Assembly (NCBI RefSeq): GCF_949628215.1
Contig: NC_134288.1
Coordinates: 11,539,682 to 11,603,681 of the forward strand
Direction of reading: 5' to 3'
DNA length: 64,000 nt
From: Phalacrocorax aristotelis
Taxonomy: Eukaryota > Chordata > Aves > Suliformes > Phalacrocoracidae
Below, piece after piece: positions 37,129-49,500 of the stretch (position 1 is its first letter; each line of letters opens with the position of its first letter). The notes under the pieces were generated by a model that saw nothing but the letters and a program-made list of their open reading frames with translations, did not search any database and had not been told where the DNA came from. Both the position numbers and the translations under genes were made by a program.

Positions 37129-37496
37129 CCGCAGGCCGGCGCCCGCCGCCATTGGCGTTGGAGGCACCGTTCCTGTCCCTCGCTGCGGCCCGACGGCGGC
37201 GGGCAGGCCCGGGCGGCGCGGCGCGGCACGGCCCGGGGCATGTGAGCGGGCGGGGACCGCAGGGTGAGCCGAGGCGCGGGACCGGCGCCGGCCGACCGTC
37301 CCCGGGGCGCCCTGAGGAGACGCCGAACGGCGGCGAGCGCGCCAGCGGCGCCTTTCCCTCCCCCTCGGCCCCGGCCCCTTCCCCGCCCGGCCGCCGCCTG
37401 AGGGGAGAGGCCGCGCCGCCCCCCGCCAGGCCCCGCCGCGCCGAGCGGCCCTGCCTGCTCCCCCGGCCTCTTTGCTGAACCACGGCGGCCCGGTAC

Positions 37497-37523
37497 ATGA
37501 ATTATGTCTGCCACAAGCGTTGA
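37497..37523 (+). CDS. overlapping upstream ORF in the YTHDF1 leader
   Basis: An ATG seven bases before the YTHDF1 start opens an 8-codon frame (MNYVCHKR) in another phase and stops at TGA 37521-37523, inside coding exon 1. Its context is weak (T at -3), while the main ATG has A at -3, so most ribosomes should pass it. It could lower YTHDF1 translation or make it respond to stress. Whether the uATG is in the mRNA depends on the start site, which is very likely upstream. Confidence 0.5.
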   Translation: MNYVCHKR

Positions 37524-37530
37524 CCCTCAG
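37504..37530 (+). CDS. YTHDF1: YTHDF1 coding exon 1
   Basis: Nine codons, MSATSVDPQ, ending at a GTAAGC donor in phase 0. The start has A at -3. Confidence 0.93.
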
Positions 37531-40500
37531 GTAAGCGGCGGAGCAAGGCGCGGGGCCTGCCTGTTCCCCCGGAGGCGGGGGGTTTCCCTCGCGGGGTGGT
37601 GCCTGCGCCTGGCCCGGGAGAGGCTTTTCTTCTCCCTCCCGGCTTATTCGGAGCTTAATCTTTCTCGTTAACTCCCCCCGTGGGCACGGCGCGCTCCCGC
37701 TGCGTGTCGAGAGCCGTGGCCATTTCTGAGGAAGGCTAGTGCTGAATGATACATGAAGCTACTCCTCAGCCCCGGTCTAAACGAGCCCTGATAAGTCTTT
37801 AGCCGCTTTTAGGAGCCTCTTAACCGTCTTGAAAAGCTGTGTGTTTTGCAGTGACCATATAAACGTTTTTCTAAAATTAACTTTTTTATTTCCCCTGTCT
37901 TTTTGGTTTGTTTTTCTTTTCCTTTACCCCATCGTGTGCCGTGGCTTCCCAGAGACCGAAAGGACAGGATAATAAAGGTGAGGATCGTGCTGAGATCTGG
38001 TTGTTTAAATTGTTACTGTAAGGGATGAATTATGCAGGTACCTGTAGGTGAGCAGAAAGGTGTTGCTCTGAGGTCCCTACGGATAACATGTGGAACAAAG
38101 GAAGTTGTGCTTTGTTTCAGAAATAACAAGAACTGTTATTTGTACAAGCTTGCTGGCACCCCACTTAATGCTGCTGAGTTTATGGTGGGTAGGACTATCT
38201 GTTAGTACTAAACATGATAATGCTCTTAATTTCCTTAAAATAAGGCAGGTTTCTACATAAAGTCACAATGATATGCCTATTCAATATATATTTTACATAC
38301 TTTTGCATAGTCTCTTCCTGCTGTATGAATACGGTTGTGTTACTGGCTTGCTGTTGACTGATATATGTTCAGGCTGTCATATATAAGCCTACAAATCTTT
38401 TTAAGTAATTTTAAATAAAAAATAGTTAACTTCTGATGAGATAATAGCTTTTTATAACTCCCATACATCATTTGAAATTAAATTTAATAACAAGTAATCT
38501 AAGAAAATACCTTGATTATTACTGTGATTGCTAATAAGTGTGTCCTTGTTTAGGCATAGAAACTAACAATATTCAGCTTATAAGTGCTTTTTAATATAAC
38601 TTAAGCAGCCTTATAAATCCAGCTACTTCTAGTTACAGAAGGTTTGACATTATTTCCTATTTTGTAAATACTCCTTTACCTCTACTCTCCCTGAGAAACT
38701 TTGCAGAAATATGCTGGTAAATTCCCACACTTGTTTGCTAAACATCCTGTTTGGTGTAGTGTTACTTTTAGTTTAGTTCAGCTGTTCTGTGAAATGGGTA
38801 AACAAAGCAGCTATCACATCACATGTTTGACTTTGTTTTCTTAAATTTAAGGCAAACAAGTGAAATTATTGGAAGTGACCAAATAATAGTTTTGGTTTTG
38901 TATATTGTTCGCTCATGGGTTTTGAATGCTTTTCACACATTAATTTATGCTTCGTAGGCCTTTGATTATGGCAGATCTCTGTCTTGCACATGAGAAAGTT
39001 GAGGCTTAAATCTTTTTGAAAATGTCAGGACATCAAGGCACTTTAGCAGTCATAATTTCATAACTAAATGTAACCTCACCTCATCTTATTTTATCTCAAT
39101 TTAAGCAAGCAGTGAATAACACATGCTGTGAGAACTGTGAATTAGTTTATGAGAGTTCTAATTATGGACCAGAACAATAGATGTTATTTCCCAATATTTT
39201 TCACAAAACTCATGTCAATAATTATTTTTTATTCAGAGGTTATTCACAAGTTGCCTATTCCCTTTTGACTGTGGGATTTTAAAAAAATCTTTTAAATTTA
39301 CTGAAATTTAGTTTTATAAGCAATAATATAAAGAGAAACCATTTTGGGGAAAAATGTCATCCCTCAGTCTTTTTATCAGTCTTCATGCTGTGTAGAAGAA
39401 ATACAGCTTTTCATGAAATAACATAGGGTGGAACTCTGCTGAAATGCTGCTAAGCGGTATTATAATACGTTGTAACCTTTTTTTTCTAGTACAAAATGGT
39501 TCGTTACATCAGAAGGATACAGTTCATGACAACGATTTTGAACCTTACCTTTCTGGGCAGTCAAATCAGGTTAGTGTATTTTTAACTTAGTTTTTTTTCT
39601 TAGGCATACTGTTGGTATTCAATTCATAGGATTGTGTTGAGGAAGCAAATTCCTTAAATAGAAATGGAAAAAGAAATGACTAGCATATTGTGTTACTTGG
39701 TAATACTACTAGCACTTGTGCTCGCAAAGCTAATATTACGCTGCACATCCAGATGGCCACAAGTGAAAATGAAGTTAATGCTGGAACTAGTGTCTGCTGA
39801 TTGCTCCTCAAATTGCAGGTCATTGGTACAGTTGGACTGTGACAGACTATTTGATCTTACAGTTCTTTGATAGATGACTTGCATGTGGGAGTCTGAAGGT
39901 TCTGCTTTTGGGCTCTCCTGATTTGTATAATTTGTATAGTCCTAGAAATTAGCATAGTTGAAATTTGGTTTTGATGCTTTCTAGATAGCTTGTAGACTGT
40001 CCCACTTTTACACTTCAGCAAATACTGTTGTCTTTTCATGTCCTCTGAAACGTCTTAAGAATTAAATACGTGTTTTTTTAAGAGTAAGGCACTGTAATGT
40101 AAACTCAGTATAATCCAGTTTGTTATGATGTATGTTAAATCAACATCCATGACTTAAAAGATATTTTCAATTATAATGGTATTTAATGGAAGTAATTTTT
40201 GAGTTCACATTCAAATTTTTAAAGTGAACAAAGTGTACAGACACTGGAGGTGCAAAAAGTTTTCTTTCACAAATGTAAAATACCATTTCAGAGAGAGACC
40301 TACCGAGGTACATTATCATTTCTGGGCAGAAAGGCTAAGTGTTATGTTTTAAAAGGGAAATTTATAATTCAGCCTGAAACTGATAGATGCCACTGTTGGT
40401 GTTGGTGACATCACTGAACTTGCTTGTGAAAGAAAATTATTCTACACCCTGAAAAAAAGCATATAATGTGCTGTTCAGTTTCATTTGTGGAAACAGCGAC

Positions 40501-43500
40501 CTAGTCTTGAACAGTAGAGCAAACAGTATCACTTCTTGTACTGTGCACTGGTTATCTTCAAGGTGTATTAAACATTTTTGTTAGGGTAGTCACAGAGGTG
40601 GAGCTGTGTGAGTTTGATTTGGATCATAGCAGCTTTTGGGAAGGGTGCAAGCTTTAGCACAGTATAGAAGTGCTTGAGCTCGTTTCCATCCTGGAAGCAA
40701 TCGAGACATACCACTGTGGAAGTCAGGACTAGTGTATGCATCACAGCATGAACTGTCTTCTGAGCTCAGCACTGTGTAGGTTCTGGCTCCCAAGCTAAGC
40801 TTCATAGTCTTCTGCAGCTTAGACAGGTTCTCCAGCCTTATACAAAGTTAAAATGATCTAATTGGAAGCATTCCCTCTTCTCTGGAATTAATGTACTGTA
40901 GCGGGGATAAAAGCAGGAAATTTGTGCAAAAAAAAAAAAAAGTAATATTTTGTTAATGCAAAATTAGTTTTGAAAGAAATTGAGCTTTTCACCTTTCTCT
41001 AATTTCTTAAATTCTGCTTCATCAGATCTGTATGTAATTTTTATTACTTAAAACCAAGATAGGTTTTCCTAATGTGAAATGTACTGAACATGAGGCTTCA
41101 TATAGAAAAAATGTAGAACTGGTTATTATAGTTTAATTCTAGGAAATTTGTCTTAGCTGTCAACAAGCTCAATTATTAGGTTTAAATGGAAAAATTGCTA
41201 TGACTATTAGAATTTCCATAGTAAAGTTTTCTTACTTGAAAGTATAGCTCCATTGACCGATTTATTTATGCTGCATTAAGAAATTGGTGTGCTGCAAGAA
41301 ACAACTGTGTAGGTCGTCTTACAATTTTAAGTGAAAAGTGACAGTAGCATTAATTAGGACTGTGAGATTTTGTACTGAAGATAACCGTGTTTTTGAACAA
41401 AGCCTTACTAGTTATTCAGTCAGATTTATTCAGTGCTTTAAAATTACTGTAAAATATAAGTGACTTACAAAAAGGGATTTGAAACCAACTGGATATTTTA
41501 AAATGCTTTAAGAAATTAAAACCCCAGCAGATACAATAATATAATTGACATCAAAGATGAAATGATTGTGTTTGGGTGTGTGGGTTTTTTTAATTAAAAA
41601 AATACAGAAGGGTACAGAAAGGTCAAAGATAAGTTTGATGAAATAAATGTAGTGCTGTTGCAGTAAAGGACTTCTGTCAGGGTTTCTTTTACACACTCTG
41701 GCATAAAGCCAGTCAAAACAGATTGAATGTTTTGTAAGGATGTCTGCTGAAACTTTCCTTTAATCTTGTTAGAATCCTTGTGGAAACTTTACAGGCTGTG
41801 TGACAGGAGGTGACAGTCTCAGGAATTGTCTAGAATCCTTTAGCAGAAATATTTTGGGACAAACACCTGCTTTGTCTAGCCTTATTCTTTTTGGTCTTAA
41901 TAAATTCTAAATCTGTAGAATATACGAACATAAGTGCCTCTGAAGAGCTATTTATGCCTCCTGTCTTTCATCTGCATTTGTTCTTACGTTTTTCTTAATG
42001 CTAACACTTTCAGATATAACATAGCAATCTCAAAGCAAAGTCTTTCAGAAAAATGTTTTCATGTGCTGAATATTGATTATTTTAGCTTGGGCGTCTCAGA
42101 AAATTTTAATGCATTTTAGAGGATCTTCTAGGAAGGTGGATTGTGTACCTCTTGTTAATGACAGCATTTGCATGTAAATAAAGGCAGCATGAAAAGTTGC
42201 AGAGATTATTTCTTTTGAATCAATATCACTGGATTTAGGCTATTTAAATCTCGGAAGTGATTGCAGTAGTGTATGTAAATCTTGAAGGCACTTTATAGTA
42301 TCAGTCTGGCTATGGAAAGTAAGGATATTGAGTTACTCTGGCTTTGGGGTGTCATGGAAGGGAGTAATTGAAAAATGGGCAATAGAAATGACTCTATGTA
42401 TCAGTTGGGGTTATGCGTATCTTCAGCAAGGAGGTTTTTTACTTCATTGTTTGAATGAGCTGAGAAATAATCTGATTTTTGGAAAAATGACTGAAGTTCC
42501 AGTGCAGTTTTGTAGATTTTACAGCTACTTTTTTTTTCCCAAGTTTGAAATCTTGCCGTTTGAAAGAAATATTAGTTCCTCTTCTTAAAATAATCTTTCC
42601 CCACAAGTCAGGAAAGGCTAGCTAGTTTGACTCATTAACAGGAGATGTTGACCTTCCCTCCCCCTCACTGGTAATTACAGTTAGAGTGTCGGTTTGGAAG
42701 GTCTCCAGTATATATGCTTCAACTTTATTTAAAGAGGAATAAAACCTATTTTAGTATATTTTGTATTTGTTCTTTTGCATTATTAAATATGAGAAACACA
42801 TGGAATGCTTCAAAATCAGGTGTCAGCAGAAGATTCAGAGTGGAAGGAAAGGCTTCTCAGCTTGGTCTAAGAAGCAGTTGAGAAAAAGCTAGAATATCAA
42901 AGGGGGTCTGCTGGTTTATAACTGGTCAGTCTGTTATCTCGTAGAGTGGAAAAGCTGGCCCATTTGAAAGGATGGTCAGAAAGTCTTGCACATTTGTAAC
43001 TTTACCACTGAGGAAGAGGAAGAGACTTTTGCAAAAAGTTGGATAGGGTCTTTCTGAAACAGGTTGAATGGCAAATATATGCCATGTTTGCATATATTTC
43101 TAGTATACCAGTGTTGTGATTTAGCCCCAGCCAGCAACCAAGCATCATGCAGCTGCTCGCGCACGCCCCCCGTGGTGGGACGGGGGAGAGAATCAGAAGA
43201 GTAAAAGTGAGGCAACTCATGAGTTGAGGTAAAGCAAAAGCTGTGTGAGGAAGCAAAGCAAAACAAGGAATTCATTCACTACTTCCTGTGGGCAGGGGGG
43301 TGTTCAGCCAGCTCCAGGAAAGCAGGGCTCCATCACGCGTAACAGTTACTTGGGAAGACAAAAGCCATCACTCCAAATGTCCCCCCCTTCCTCTTTCTTC
43401 CTCCAGCTTTAATTTCAGTTTGTGGTTGTTAGGTCTGCTTGCAGCAAACTTAGCATGCATCTTAGTGTGTGATCTCACTGTGGTCCTGTCTATGTCAGAA

Positions 43501-46500
43501 GTAGCCTGTGTATGTTTTACCACTTCAGGTACATTTTGATTGTCAGGGACTGTTGGCCCCTCAAAACAATTCTATAATGAGGACTGTAATAATATATTCC
43601 TGTTCTATGTGCTGTCATATTAAAGTAATTTCACCTAAAACTTCTCCCATGCATAGATCCAGAAATATTAAATATCCTTAGCTCTGTGAGGCACAAAATA
43701 TATTGTTATGTAAGTGCCTTGAAATATTTTGGGGTATTGGTAGATTGGTAGATTAAATAATTCTAGAAGAAGCCAGAAAATACCCTTAGTAATGTAAATA
43801 AGCTTACATGGTTTCAAAGTCTCAAGTACTAATCTTGTTGTCCTGAGGTGTATTATAAATACTCAGATACTGCATTTTAGCCCTGAATCTTTCTCAGAGT
43901 TTGAAGATCTGTAATTAGAAATTAAATTACCTCGTCTCTATTGCTATTTTCTATTTGGTGATGAACAGTGTTGTGGCTATTTATAAATGAAAGGGGCTTT
44001 TATATCTGAAGTTACCTTTTTTTTTTCCCTCTCTAACAGAACAATAGTTATCCATCAATGACTGATCCTTATCTGTCCAGTTATTATCCACCATCTATTG
44101 GGTTCCCCTATTCTCTCAGTGAAGCACCATGGTCTACAGGAGGAGATCCTCCTATCCCGTATCTCACCACCTATGGACAGCTCAGTAATGGAGATCATCA
44201 TTTTATGCATGATGCTGTTTTTGGACAGCCTGGGGGTCTGGGAAATAACATCTATCAACACCGGTTTAACTTTTTCCCTGAAAATCCTGCCTTCTCAGCT
44301 TGGGGAACAAGTGGATCCCAAGGACAGCAGACTCAAAGTTCAGCATATGGGAGCAGTTACAGCTACCCGCCTAGTTCGCTGGGCGGTACCATTGTGGATG
44401 GACAAACAGGATTTCATAATGATACGTTAAATAAAGCTCCCGGAATGAACAGTATTGAACAGGGAATGGTTGGACTTAAGATTGGCGGAGATGTTACGAC
44501 TTCTGCAGTGAAAACAGTAGGTTCTGTCGTCAACAGTGCCGGGATGACTGGTGCCCTCTCTGGTAATGGTGGATCGAATGTAAACTTGCCAGTATCTAAA
44601 CCAACTTCTTGGGCTGCTATAGCTAGCAAGCCTGCAAAACCACAGCCTAAAATGAAAACAAAAACTGGACCTGTAATTGGAGGAGCATTGCCTCCTCCAC
44701 CTATAAAGCATAATATGGACATAGGTACTTGGGACAATAAGGGTCCTGTGGCAAAAGTTCCTGCCCCCCAACAGATACCTTCTCCTCAGTCTGTCCCACA
44801 GCCACAGCAACAAATTGTTCAGCCTGTTCCAACTCAACCTCCTCCATTGACTCAGCCGCAGTATCAGACCCCTCAGCAGCCGCCCCAAAATCGCTGGGTA
44901 GCTCCTCGCAACAGAAATGCAGCTTTTGGCCAAAGTGGAGGAACTGGTAACGACAGCAGCTCAGCTGGCAGCACCCAGCCTAACCCTGTTCCAAGTGGTG
45001 AGTCCCATCCTGTTCTTGAAAAACTGAAAGCTGCTCACAGCTATAACCCTAAAGATTTTGAGTGGAACCTTAAAAATGGACGTGTGTTCATAATAAAGAG
45101 CTATTCTGAGGATGATATTCATCGTTCCATTAAGTATTCTATTTGGTGTAGTACAGAACATGGCAACAAACGCCTGGACAGTGCTTTTCGGTCCATGAAT
45201 AGCAAGGGTCCAGTCTACTTGCTGTTCAGTGTCAATGGCAGTGGACACTTCTGTGGAGTAGCAGAGATGAAATCGCCTGTGGACTATGGCACCAGTGCAG
45301 GTGTCTGGTCTCAGGACAAATGGAAGGGGAAATTTGATGTCAAGTGGATCTTTGTGAAGGATGTGCCCAACAACCAGCTCCGACACATCAGGCTGGAAAA
45401 CAATGACAACAAACCTGTTACAAACTCCCGTGATACACAGGAGGTGCCCTTAGAAAAAGCAAAACAAGTGCTTAAAATTATTGCTACTTACAAGCACACG
45501 ACCTCCATCTTTGATGACTTTTCTCATTATGAAAAGCGCCAAGAAGAGGAGGAGGTGGTGCGGAAGGTAAACTTATTAAAAAATTTATTTTATACACAGA
45601 TATGGGGAAAATGAAATGTGAAGGCTGCTATGGTGGAAAAAATGTAAGTAGGAAATCAAAATGTCTTTAATATATCTCAACTCGATGGTTTTATGTGTTT
45701 GGCAACAAAAAAAAAGGAACTGATGCTCATTTGTCTTTGGCAATTTCATAGCTAAGATGTTTCAAAGCAGAACACTAAGCAATACTGCAGGTAAAGGACG
45801 TTATGTCCAGCTTTTTGGAATTTGACTTTTTATCTTAAAATCATTAATGAACTAGAAAATAGTTTCTGTTTCAGAATTGGATTCTGCCAATGATTGCCAC
45901 TTAAGTTTTTTGCCTTAAAAATATGAGGTCTTTAACACTGATTGACTGGAACTGGGCTATGAAGAGAGATACCCATGTTGGCATCTGGAATTTGTACATC
46001 ACCTTTAAGAGCAAGAAGCCTGATCTTGTTTGTTCAGTTGCTCTCTGGAAAGGAGAGAGTTTCATAAAATTCCTGGAATAGTGCTAGAAAGATTGCGTTT
46101 CTGCTGCTGAAGTCACCTGTATTATTTGGGTAAATAAAGATTTTTCAATTCCCAGGTCTAACCTGTCTACTACTTCTTGAAGTTTTGAGTGAGGATGTAG
46201 TAACAGAAATTTGGGCAGTAACTGGGAAAGTGTATTAAAAACTTACATATGCTTTCATGGCTCTAAGTCTGCCGCAAGGGGCATCTGACCCTGTCCATCC
46301 CAGGACCTCAGTTTCAAGAATGCCTTTTTCTAATTAGGCAGTCTAGAAGTAATGGACTGACAAAATAATAAGCATTGGGACGTGTAGTTACGACCTAAGT
46401 AACACTTCAAGTTGCTTGATACCGATAGTGGTTCATAGACTTTTTTTGTATAGCATCTCAAATAAAGCATTTATTTGACAGGCTAGTTTAGTGCAGCTCA

Positions 46501-49500
46501 CGCTTGCTTCAAAATGTTTTTTGAAGCAAAGACTTAATGCATGTCCCTGGAGCTAAAATTGAAAGGCTGCCATTTTAAAAGTTCCATTGCCATTTAAAAG
46601 TGTTCATAAAATTGCTTTAAATTGTCTTCATAGAATGTGCCCTTAAATTACGAGAGAAAAGGAGGTCAGTGTCCTAAGGAATCTTTAGTTCAACTTTCCC
46701 TAGCCATCGGATATGATGTGCATAGCATGGCTCAATGCAGCGGGGAAGGAGAGATGAAGGTTTGAAGTTTTTCTTGTGTACTCCCTGTGGCGTTCCACAA
46801 ACTAAAACCTAAAAGCCTTTACTTCAACACTTCATTTCTTCAGCAGACAATTAGCAATTCGATATTTAATGCAACCTGTATCTTGGAGAGGTGTTCCCTT
46901 GTCTGGAGAGAATCTTTAATAAGTCAAAAAGCCTGGGTTCCTTTATCCAGCATTTACAGTGTATGGTGGGGGGTGGGTGATTGTTTTGTTTTTTTTTTTT
47001 AATGCTGAGTCTCCCTGTGATTTGCTGCCAAGTCAGGAGGGGAGAATAATGTGTGTGTTTGAGGAGCGAGTGGATAGGAGAGCTTGTCTTGATCAGTGGA
47101 ACTTACTGGCCTGAGGGAGATGCAGATGGCTGCGTACTGCACACTGAACTTCCTTTGCTTTGTAGTAGCTCAGGGGGCTGTTGGGCTGATCCCACTTTGG
47201 GTTGTTTTAATACACACAACTGTTTCCCACTTTCAGTTCAAGTGCTGATTATAATGTTCTTGCTAAGATTGCTGATTTATAATGGGATCAGTTTATCAAA
47301 ATAACGCGTTTTTTCTGCCTCATTTAAAACTGAGGCTCTAGCTTGTATGAAGCATTCAGAAAACAAACACTAAAGTCTAATTTAACATTTCTTAGGTTCC
47401 TCTGAATAGCTTAGAAAATAGGACAATATGAAGACAATTGAAGTACACTGAGGAAGATAATAGTGCTAGGGAGGTAAAGCAGATCAACAGCGAGGGAATG
47501 AAAAATAAGATACTGCTTGTCAGGTTGCATTCTATAAAACTATTGCCTGGAAAGTTAGTATTTTCCAACTCATTGACTAAATGAAATTTAGAGTCCAGCA
47601 GATTACTAGAAGAGTTTCTTTGCAAGATACGCACACACATTTTTTATTATTTAGAAGTTTGTGGTATTGAAGTTGAAGCCTTCCTGTTATGCAAAGTTAA
47701 CCTTCCTATGATGATAATTTTTGAAGAATTTTATTGCCAGTTAAGGTATCTTATGACCTAATTGACATCTTCAGATGGTTGTTTGTATACGTGCCATCTT
47801 AACTGGTTTTCAACTTGCTGTGTTTTTCCTTCATTATACACTGTTTAACAGTAAAATTACTTGTTGAAGTTTTGTGCTTCCATGTCACCACTGTTGTGAT
47901 TACAAAGGGTCAGAATTCTTACAAAATCGCCCCATGGAGGTCTTGAATGCTTTAATTTCATTTGTACACAAATATGTAGTAGGGAAGAAAAACTTCATGT
48001 AATCTGTACAATGGCAAGCCACTAGCATTTCAGTTCTTTTCTTTAGATGGTTACAGTTTGTTGCTAGCCAGTCGTTCCTTGACTGATGTGTGCAGAGGAA
48101 GCTCCAGCATGTGCTCTCTGAGTTTAACTGATCTAGGAACCTCTGTGTTAATACCAGGTCAGCAAATGTGGATTAGCCATATATAATGCTGGATGAAAGT
48201 CACTAAAGTGAAGAATATTCGTCAGTGTTACCAGCATTGCTCAAGGACTGTATCATCATCTAGAATTGAGGGGGGATTTGGTCATGCTGGGGTGTAAGTC
48301 CAGCTTTTGATTTGCTGCAGTAATAAACTATTTAAGCCTGGTCTCGTGACCCAGAACCTGGGAAAGGAATAATAGGAGGATATTGGTGTCTGGAATGAAA
48401 TAGTGAGAGGGTGGCATGAAACCTCTCCTGATGCTCCTTGCCTTTCTCAGTCAGTTTCCAGGGCCACTACAGAGTCCACAAAGATAGCGACTTCTGTGAG
48501 CAAAGCTCATGCTCTTAAAATGTAAAAAAGTGGCAGTATGTGTGAGAGAACTTCTTCACAAAGAAAATACAGTATAATATAGCATTAATTATTATAATTC
48601 CATAGAAATATGCTTGTATAGTCATAACAAAATTGTCTTCCAAAGTTAAAAAGCTTGTAAAGAAAATAAACTTGTTGCAGATTTTGGTATTTTTATTTGC
48701 ATCTCATGTGGTAGGACAGATGGGTTGATCTACTGTCAGCAGCTTGTCTTCATAGATCTGTATTTAACTCGATGGTCACAGTTACTGTACTGGGCTGCTG
48801 TGCTGTCACCTGGGATCTGTGTCAAGGCACTCGACTATTGCAAGGTCTATGCCTTGGTGTTGTGAAAGAGCTGAGTAGTTTCATCTCAGAAAGCTCTTGA
48901 GTCACTAAGCTTACAATTTCTCCTTTTGGGTGATTAAGTATTGCAAAGTGTTAGCTAGTGCATGTTGGCACTTAGAAATACTCATTTTCTAGCATTGTGT
49001 TTCCTTTCGGCATGCTTTCTGTGAACACATTTTTTGATGCAGAACTTTTAAGGATGGTTAAAAACATTTCTATTTTAAGATTAATACTAATTCTGTTTCC
49101 TGATATAAAGAAAACATTTATATTTGTGTTAGAAGATGATGCCTTAATCCCGCTGACCTTAACAAGTATAGTTCAGTAGGAAGGTTGACAGCTACTTCAG
49201 ACTGAGGTGAAGGGAACAGAAGTTTGACAGGGATGTTTGTCTCCAAAATAGAAGCTTCTGCAGGTTTGGGGAAAACCTGTTTTTGCTGTGTCTGAAGACT
49301 GTACGTGTTAATGTCATGAAGAAGTATGCAACAGGAGGTCCCCTGTGAGGTATCAGAGAATTCCCCTGGAGAAGAGAAACTATGAAGGCTCCGGATGGAT
49401 CTTCAGAACCAAAATGAACAGTTGCTTGTTAGTTGCTTATGAAACTGCTTGTTCTTGCTTGCAGTAGTGCTAAATAGCAGTAAGGAAAAGAATTTGAGAG

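Larger units (their letters stand above)
36720..37640 (+). promoter_or_regulatory. YTHDF1: CpG-island promoter of YTHDF1
   Basis: GC rises sharply at about 36720 and stays high, with dense CpG, to about 37640, covering the first coding exon. The island holds Sp1-type GGGGCGGGGC near 36970, a perfect NRF1 palindrome (37020-37029), a perfect CRE (37121-37128) and a reverse CCAAT box (37151-37155). There is no TATA box. This is the pattern of a broad housekeeping promoter with initiation probably between about 37150 and 37300. Long GC-rich open frames on both strands here are artefacts. Confidence 0.9.

Noticed and set aside
36690-37514. Long GC-rich open frames on both strands (up to 274 codons) in the CpG island
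   Set aside because: Stops are rare in very GC-rich DNA. The products are low-complexity Arg/Pro/Gly/Ala, overlap each other in several frames, and cover a promoter.
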